Position numbers and translations under genes: made by a program. The notes below the pieces were generated by a model, which did not search any database, had not been told where the DNA came from, and saw only the letters and a list, made by a program, of their open reading frames with translations. This document shows, in pieces, positions 32,147-37,007 of a stretch of 37,007 nt of DNA (its first letter is position 1; every line of letters starts with the position of its first letter). The stretch is from positions 1-37,007 of the forward strand of contig JAFKER010000022.1 in assembly GCA_017308595.1 (NCBI GenBank). The letters run 5' to 3'. Source of the DNA: Afipia sp. (GTDB lineage Bacteria; Pseudomonadota; Alphaproteobacteria; Rhizobiales; Xanthobacteraceae).

Positions 32147-32914
32147 ATGCGCGGGCTTGATTCAAAGGTTATCGTCGTAACCGGTGGAGGTGGCGGCATT
32201 GGCGGTGCCACATGTCGGCGGTTTGCAGCCGAAGGCGCGACCGTCGCGGTTTTCGATATCAATGCTGCCGCAGCTGAGCGTACGGTCGCCGCGATCAACG
32301 CAGAAGGTGGCAAGGCATCCGCCTTCGCTTGCGACATCACGGATCATGAGGGTGTTCGGTCCGCGGTTGCGAAGGTCAATGCGTCGCTCGGGTCGATTGA
32401 CGTCCTTGTCAACAACGCCGGATGGGATGCCTTCAAGCCGTTTCTCAAGACCACGCCCGCTGATTGGCAGAAGCTGATCGCTATCAATCTGACCGGCGCA
32501 CTGAACATGCATCACGTAATTCTGCCGCAGATGGCTGAGCGCCACAGCGGCCGGGTGGTGAACGTCGCGTCCGATGCCGCCAGGGTCGGATCGTCGGGAG
32601 AGGCGGTTTATGCGGCTTGCAAGGCAGGCCTTCTCGCACTGTCGAAAACGCTCGCGCGTGAACATGCGCGCGACGGCATCACTTTCAACGTCGTCTGTCC
32701 GGGGCCGACCGATACGCAGCTGTTGGGGGATGTCCTTAATACGTCCAGCAATCCTGAAAAGCTGCAGGAAGCATTTCGCCGTGCGATTCCACTGGGCCGT
32801 ATCGGTGCTCCGGACGATCTGCCGGGAGCGATCTGCTTCTTTGCCAGCGATGACGCGGCATTCATCACCGGCCAGGTGTTGAGTGTGTCGGGTGGCTTGA
32901 CAATGGCAGGCTAA
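32147..32914 (+). CDS. badH: 2-hydroxycyclohexanecarboxyl-CoA dehydrogenase
   Basis: A 255-aa short-chain dehydrogenase closely resembling BadH of R. palustris as I remember it, including TGGGGGIGGATCRRFAAEGA at residues 12-31, WDAFKPF, NLTGALNMHH and the end ITGQVLSVSGGLTM. Catalytic Ser142, Tyr155 and Lys159 (YAACK) are in place, with NNAG at 89-92. It oxidises 2-hydroxycyclohexanecarboxyl-CoA to the 2-keto ester with NAD. The ATG follows GGGAGCAAAGC. It is the first gene of the operon, 14 bp before aliB, behind the palindromic promoter. Confidence 0.9.
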   Translation: MRGLDSKVIVVTGGGGGIGGATCRRFAAEGATVAVFDINAAAAERTVAAINAEGGKASAFACDITDHEGVRSAVAKVNASLGSIDVLVNNAGWDAFKPFLKTTPADWQKLIAINLTGALNMHHVILPQMAERHSGRVVNVASDAARVGSSGEAVYAACKAGLLALSKTLAREHARDGITFNVVCPGPTDTQLLGDVLNTSSNPEKLQEAFRRAIPLGRIGAPDDLPGAICFFASDDAAFITGQVLSVSGGLTMAG

Positions 32915-32928
32915 CGGGATCCGTCATC

Positions 32929-34077
32929 ATGAGTTACGATCTGACCGAAGATCAACTGGCCTTTCAGGAGATGGCGCGGCGCTATGCCCGTGAAAAGCTC
33001 GCGCCCGGATATCAGCGCCGTGAAGTGGAAGGCTGTATCGATCGCGCGCTGGTGCGTGAAATGGGCGAGCTCGGACTGATAGCTCCGGAAATCCCGGAGG
33101 AGTTGGGAGGACTCGGCGCCCCGAGCCTGACCAGCGGGCTGATCGCTGAAGCTATCGGTTATGCCGATGTCAATGCGGCCTATATCCAGATCCTCGGCTC
33201 GCTCAATGGCAAGATCATTGCCTCGCATGCATCGTCCGAGCTTGCAGGGCAGTGGCTACCGCGCCTTGTTTCCGGAGACGCTATCGTGGCGATCGGGCTG
33301 ACCGAGCCTCGCGGTGGATCGGATGCCGCCAATCTGGTCCTGAACGCGCGCCGCGACGGCAACCGCTATATACTGAAAGGCGAGAAGTCCTCGATCAGCA
33401 TGGCCGATCAGGCCGACGCTGTCGTGCTGTTCGCACGGACCGGAACAGCGGAAAGTGGCGCGCGCGGAGTCAGCGCTTTTCTCGTGCCCATGACGACGCC
33501 TGGCGTCACGACGCTGCGTTACAATGATCTCGGCAGCAAGGCGATCGGCCGAAGCTCGATTTTCTTCGACGATGTCGTGATCCCGGCCGAGAACCGGCTG
33601 GCGGATGAAGGTGCCGGATTCGTGCAGGTGATGCAGGGCTTCGATTTCAGCCGGGCGTTGATCGGCCTGCAAGTGCTGGGATCGGCGCAAGCGTCGCTCG
33701 ACGAAAGCTGGGCCTATGTCCAGGAACGCAAGGCTTTCGGCGCGCCGCTGTCGAAAAATCAGGGCGTAGTCTTTCCGCTCGCTGAAGCCGAGACGATGAT
33801 CGAGGCGATCCGTCAGCTCTGCTATCGCACACTCGCGCTCAAGGATGCGGGCAAGCCGCATACTGCCGAGGCGGCGATGTGCAAGTGGCTCGCTCCGAAG
33901 ACGGCGGTCGATGTGATCCACCAGTGCCTGCTGACGCACGGCCATTATGGCTGGTCGCTCGATCTGCCGCATCAGCAACGATTGCGCGATGTCATGGGTC
34001 TCGAAATCGGGGACGGCACCGCGCAGATCATGAAACTCATTATCGCACGTGAAAAACTCAAGAGCGCTGCAAACTGA
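32929..34077 (+). CDS. aliB: Cyclohexanecarboxyl-CoA dehydrogenase
   Basis: A 382-aa acyl-CoA dehydrogenase. It has VAIGLTEPRGGSDAANL (FAD/substrate loop), RSSIFFDDVVIPAENRL and a C-terminal LTHGHYGWSLDLPHQQRLRD. Where ordinary enzymes have YEGxxEIQ with a catalytic Glu, this one has GDGTAQIMK, so the equivalent residue is Asp362. The gene is between badH and aliA, and the product should turn cyclohexanecarboxyl-CoA into cyclohex-1-ene-1-carboxyl-CoA. The symbol rests on neighbours and resemblance. The Shine-Dalgarno sequence is weak, so coupling to badH is likely. Confidence 0.85.
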   Translation: MSYDLTEDQLAFQEMARRYAREKLAPGYQRREVEGCIDRALVREMGELGLIAPEIPEELGGLGAPSLTSGLIAEAIGYADVNAAYIQILGSLNGKIIASHASSELAGQWLPRLVSGDAIVAIGLTEPRGGSDAANLVLNARRDGNRYILKGEKSSISMADQADAVVLFARTGTAESGARGVSAFLVPMTTPGVTTLRYNDLGSKAIGRSSIFFDDVVIPAENRLADEGAGFVQVMQGFDFSRALIGLQVLGSAQASLDESWAYVQERKAFGAPLSKNQGVVFPLAEAETMIEAIRQLCYRTLALKDAGKPHTAEAAMCKWLAPKTAVDVIHQCLLTHGHYGWSLDLPHQQRLRDVMGLEIGDGTAQIMKLIIAREKLKSAAN

Positions 34078-34110
34078 ACGACAGCGCATGAGTCAGGGAG
34101 GGAACAAGCG

Positions 34111-35754
34111 ATGGAATTCGATGCAGTATTGATACCCCCGCGCCGCGCGGCCATGCTCGAACAAGGATTTTGGCACGACCGCACAATTAACGACGATCTG
34201 GATGCGTGTGTCGCATCCTGTCCCGACAAGCTCGCTTTGACGGCGGTGTCACTGGAAAGCGGCGCGGTCACCCGTTTCACCTATCGCGAAATGGCGCTGA
34301 TGGCGGATCGGATCGCCGTCGGCTTATCGCGGCTGGGCGTAGGCCGCAATGATGTCGTCTCCATGCAATTGCCAAACTGGTGGCAATTCACGCTGACTTA
34401 TCTGGCGTGCTCGCGCATCGGTGCAGTGCTCAATCCGCTGATGCATATTTTCCGGGAGCGCGAACTCTCCTTCATGCTGAAACATGGCGACAGCAAAGTC
34501 GTTATCGTGCCGAAGCGGTTTCGCGACTTTGACCACGAGGAGATGATTGCCGGCCTCAAGCCGGATTTGCCCGCGCTCCAGCATATCATTGTTGTGGGAG
34601 GAACCGGTGACAACAGCTTCGAGAAGCTGCTTAGCGGGCCGAAGTGGGAAGAAGCGCCCGATGCCAGGGAAATCCTGACGCGGCATCGTCCGGGACCGGA
34701 CGACATCATGCAACTCATCTACACCTCAGGGACGACCGGCGAACCGAAGGGTGTGATGCATTCGGCCAACACGACAATGGCCAACATCATTCCTTATGCG
34801 GAGCGGATGCGGCTCGGGGCGGAAGATGTCATCCTGATGGCGTCACCGATGGCGCATCAGACCGGCTTTATGTACGGACTGATGATGCCGCTCATGTTGC
34901 GTGCCAGCGCGGTGCTGCAGGATATTTGGGATCCGAAAAAAGCGGTCGAATTGATCCGCGGCGAAGGCGTGACCTTCACGATGGCGTCCACTCCGTTCCT
35001 GACCGATCTGGCGAAAGGTGTCGCGGAGAGTGGTCAGGGTGTGCCCTCACTTCGCACGTTTCTGTGCGCGGGCGCACCAATTCCGGGTCCGCTGGTGGAG
35101 AATGCGCGGAAAGTGCTCGGTGCCAAGATCGTGTCTGCCTGGGGCATGACCGAAAATGGCGCCGTGACGCTGATTGCACTCGACGATGATGATGAACGCG
35201 CCTTCAGTACGTCAGGCTGCCCATTGCCGGGCGTGGAGATTCGTGTCGTGGGTGCCGACGAGAAAAATCTTCCGAATGGAACGGAAGGCAGGCTTCTGGT
35301 GCGGTCCTGCTCAAATTTTGGTGGTTACCTTCGGCGGCCTCATCTCAACAACACGGATCGTCAGGACTGGTTCGATACCGGCGATCTCGCTGAGATCGAC
35401 GATCGCGGCTACGTCCGGATTACCGGCCGATCGAAAGACGTGATCATCAGGGGCGGTGAGAACATTCCCGTCGTGGAGATCGAGACGCTTCTCTACAAGC
35501 ATCCTGCCATCAATCAGGTCGCCATCGTGGCCTATCCGGACGAGCGGCTTGGCGAACGTGGTTGCGCGGTCGTCGTGCCGAAACCCGGACAAGCGATCGA
35601 TCTCGTCGCGATGGTTGATTTTCTCAAGTCGCACAAGGTCGCGCTCCAATATATCCCCGAGCGCTTGTTGATGCTTGAGCAGATGCCGGCAACACCGTCC
35701 GGGAAAATCCAGAAATTCAAGCTGCGCGAGATCGTCAAACAGGCGGCGGGATAA
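34111..35754 (+). CDS. aliA: Cyclohexanecarboxylate-CoA ligase
   Basis: A 547-aa AMP-forming ligase activating cyclohexanecarboxylate (or a similar alicyclic acid) with ATP and CoA. Motifs: P-loop LIYTSGTTGEPKGVMHS (about 206-222), the A5 region SAWGMTENGA, A7 WFDTGDLAEIDDRGYVRITG, A8 RSKDVIIRGGENIPVVEIE, and the catalytic Lys in PATPSGKIQKFKLRE close to the end. AGGGAGGGAACAAGCG precedes the ATG. Operon position between aliB and badI and the AliA-like overall sequence support the name. It is the first enzyme of the pathway, although encoded third. Confidence 0.87.
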   Translation: MEFDAVLIPPRRAAMLEQGFWHDRTINDDLDACVASCPDKLALTAVSLESGAVTRFTYREMALMADRIAVGLSRLGVGRNDVVSMQLPNWWQFTLTYLACSRIGAVLNPLMHIFRERELSFMLKHGDSKVVIVPKRFRDFDHEEMIAGLKPDLPALQHIIVVGGTGDNSFEKLLSGPKWEEAPDAREILTRHRPGPDDIMQLIYTSGTTGEPKGVMHSANTTMANIIPYAERMRLGAEDVILMASPMAHQTGFMYGLMMPLMLRASAVLQDIWDPKKAVELIRGEGVTFTMASTPFLTDLAKGVAESGQGVPSLRTFLCAGAPIPGPLVENARKVLGAKIVSAWGMTENGAVTLIALDDDDERAFSTSGCPLPGVEIRVVGADEKNLPNGTEGRLLVRSCSNFGGYLRRPHLNNTDRQDWFDTGDLAEIDDRGYVRITGRSKDVIIRGGENIPVVEIETLLYKHPAINQVAIVAYPDERLGERGCAVVVPKPGQAIDLVAMVDFLKSHKVALQYIPERLLMLEQMPATPSGKIQKFKLREIVKQAAG

Positions 35755-35800
35755 CCGGTGCAATGTTTCGATGCTCTCGCATTCATGAATGGAGAAGACC

Positions 35801-36586
35801 ATGACATATGAAGACATCATTTACGAAGAACGTCCCAAGGGCGTCGCTCGGATCACGATCAATCGTCCGGGAAGCTACAACGCCTTTCGCGGTCAGACGG
35901 TTGAGGAATTGATCCACGCCTTTCAGCGCGCAGGATGGGACAAGTCGATCGGCGTGATCGTTCTGACCGGCGCAGGCGACAAGGCGTTCTGTACCGGCGG
36001 CGATCAGGGCGCGCATGACGGACAATACGATGGCCGTGGCACCATTGGCCTGCCGATCGACGAATTCCAGAGTGTCATTCGTGATATGCCGAAGCCCGTG
36101 ATCGCACGGGTCAACGGCTTTGCGATTGGTGGCGGCAATGTGCTGGCGACGATCTGCGATCTGACCATCGCTTCCGACAAGGCGCAGTTCGGGCAGGTCG
36201 GCCCGAAGGTTGGCTCGGTTGATCCCGGATTTGGAACTGCCTATCTCGCTCGCGTGGTCGGCGAGAAGAAAGCACGCGAAATCTGGTATCTCAATCGGCG
36301 CTATACGGCCGCGCAGGCGGTCGAAATGGGACTGGCAAACATCGCCGTTCCGCATGACCAACTCGATGCCGAGGTGGATCGCTGGTGCGAAGAACTTCTG
36401 GAACGCAGCCCGACGGCTCTTGCTCTCGCAAAGCGCTCTTTCAACGCGGATACAGAGTCGATCCGGGGCATCGCCAGCATGGGTATGGCCGCGCTCAGCC
36501 TCTACTACGATACGGAAGAGTCGAAGGAGGGCGGCCGGGCCTTCCGCGAAAAACGCAAGCCGGAGTTCCGCAAGTTCAGTCGTTGA
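35801..36586 (+). CDS. badI: 2-ketocyclohexanecarboxyl-CoA hydrolase
   Basis: A 261-aa crotonase-fold enzyme very like BadI: INRPGSYNAFRGQTVEELI, FCTGGDQGAHDGQYDGRGTI, GFAIGGGNVLATICDLTIAS, FGQVGPKVGSVDPGFGTAYL, GEKKAREIWYLNRRY and the C-terminal EKRKPEFRKF. It opens the ring by adding water to 2-ketocyclohexanecarboxyl-CoA, giving pimeloyl-CoA. The ATG at 35801 with GGAGAAGACC before it is preferred to the ATG at 35789, and gives the same N-terminus (MTYEDIIYE) as known BadI. Fourth gene of the operon. Confidence 0.94.
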   Translation: MTYEDIIYEERPKGVARITINRPGSYNAFRGQTVEELIHAFQRAGWDKSIGVIVLTGAGDKAFCTGGDQGAHDGQYDGRGTIGLPIDEFQSVIRDMPKPVIARVNGFAIGGGNVLATICDLTIASDKAQFGQVGPKVGSVDPGFGTAYLARVVGEKKAREIWYLNRRYTAAQAVEMGLANIAVPHDQLDAEVDRWCEELLERSPTALALAKRSFNADTESIRGIASMGMAALSLYYDTEESKEGGRAFREKRKPEFRKFSR

Positions 36587-36620
36587 TTGATCCGGAACGC
36601 GAGGGAGCCGCGCAACAGGG

Positions 36621-37007
36621 ATGAATATCGTGACCACACAGGCCAAGCGTGCGACATTCCAGTGGGATGATCCGTTCCTGCTTGACGATCAACTGACCGA
36701 AGACGAGCGGATGATCCGCGACACGGCGCGCGCGTACGCTCAGGACAAGCTGCTGCCGCGCGTGACGCAAGCCTATATCGAAGAGAAGACCGATCGCGAG
36801 ATCTTCAACGAAATGGGCGAGCTTGGTCTGATCGGCGTCACGCTGCCGGAAGAATACGGCTGTGCCAATGCGAGCTATGTGGCCTATGGCCTGATCGCGC
36901 GCGAAATCGAACGCGTCGATTCCGGTTATCGTTCCATGAACAGCGTGCAGTCGTCGCTGGTGATGTATCCGATCTATGCCTACGGTGACGAGACCCAGCG
37001 CAAGACA
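36621..37007 (+). CDS. gcdH: Glutaryl-CoA dehydrogenase, N-terminal part (runs off the window)
   Basis: The first 129 codons of an acyl-CoA dehydrogenase with the glutaryl-CoA dehydrogenase N-terminus: [57 protein letters not shown] and [20 protein letters not shown]. It should oxidise and decarboxylate glutaryl-CoA to crotonyl-CoA, the step after beta-oxidation of pimeloyl-CoA, so it completes the pathway logically. It starts 34 bp after badI with GAGGGAG upstream, and continues past the right edge. Confidence 0.9.
   Translation, partial: MNIVTTQAKRATFQWDDPFLLDDQLTEDERMIRDTARAYAQDKLLPRVTQAYIEEKTDREIFNEMGELGLIGVTLPEEYGCANASYVAYGLIAREIERVDSGYRSMNSVQSSLVMYPIYAYGDETQRKT

Overview
The window looks like an accessory region of an alphaproteobacterial chromosome, most likely Bradyrhizobiaceae (Rhodopseudomonas, Bradyrhizobium or Afipia type). 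The reasons are the Rhizobiales-style recombinase/DUF2924/DUF3489 module, BadH/BadI/AliA/AliB-like enzymes resembling those of Rhodopseudomonas palustris, and abundant LivK-type binding proteins and CaiB-type enzymes. No tRNA, rRNA or CRISPR array was seen.

Left part (1-11.2 kb) is mobile and decayed DNA. It holds a large serine recombinase with overlapping DUF2924 and DUF3489 genes, an XRE regulator, a small anchored protein, and a tight reverse-strand operon of ParB-like/DNA methyltransferase, DUF5681 protein and phage-type terminase large subunit, with no capsid or tail genes. An IS3-family element (7845-9050) abuts a DUF262 gene fragment, which runs into a truncated PAS-domain gene on the other strand. 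About 850 bp of nearly gene-free DNA follows.

Middle part (11.2-25.8 kb) is a catabolic island around a TetR regulator. Four copies of one palindrome (consensus near CATACTGTCCGGACAGTATG) lie in front of its divergent transcription units. The units encode an acyl-CoA dehydrogenase and an alpha-methylacyl-CoA racemase-like enzyme, an NADP-type aldehyde dehydrogenase, an iron-type alcohol dehydrogenase, an acyl-CoA ligase, and an operon of CoA transferase, GH88-like protein, LivK-type binding protein, LivG and a broken LivF. Together they outline alcohol to aldehyde to acid to acyl-CoA, then racemisation and dehydrogenation. LivF is interrupted by a second IS and its centre is missing.

The next part (26.0-30.6 kb) is a second oxidation operon: succinate-semialdehyde-dehydrogenase-like enzyme, iron-type alcohol dehydrogenase and a malate/L-lactate-family dehydrogenase on the reverse strand, divergent from a GntR/FCD regulator.

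Right part (30.7-37.0 kb) is an alicyclic acid (cyclohexanecarboxylate) cluster: badH, aliB, aliA, badI and the start of a glutaryl-CoA dehydrogenase gene. It is divergent from a second LivK-type binding protein across an AT-rich promoter region with several CAATATATTG-centred palindromes. Expected flow is cyclohexanecarboxylate to its CoA ester, the 1-ene, 2-hydroxy and 2-keto esters, pimeloyl-CoA, then glutaryl-CoA. The hydratase BadK and a BadR-type regulator are not in the window.
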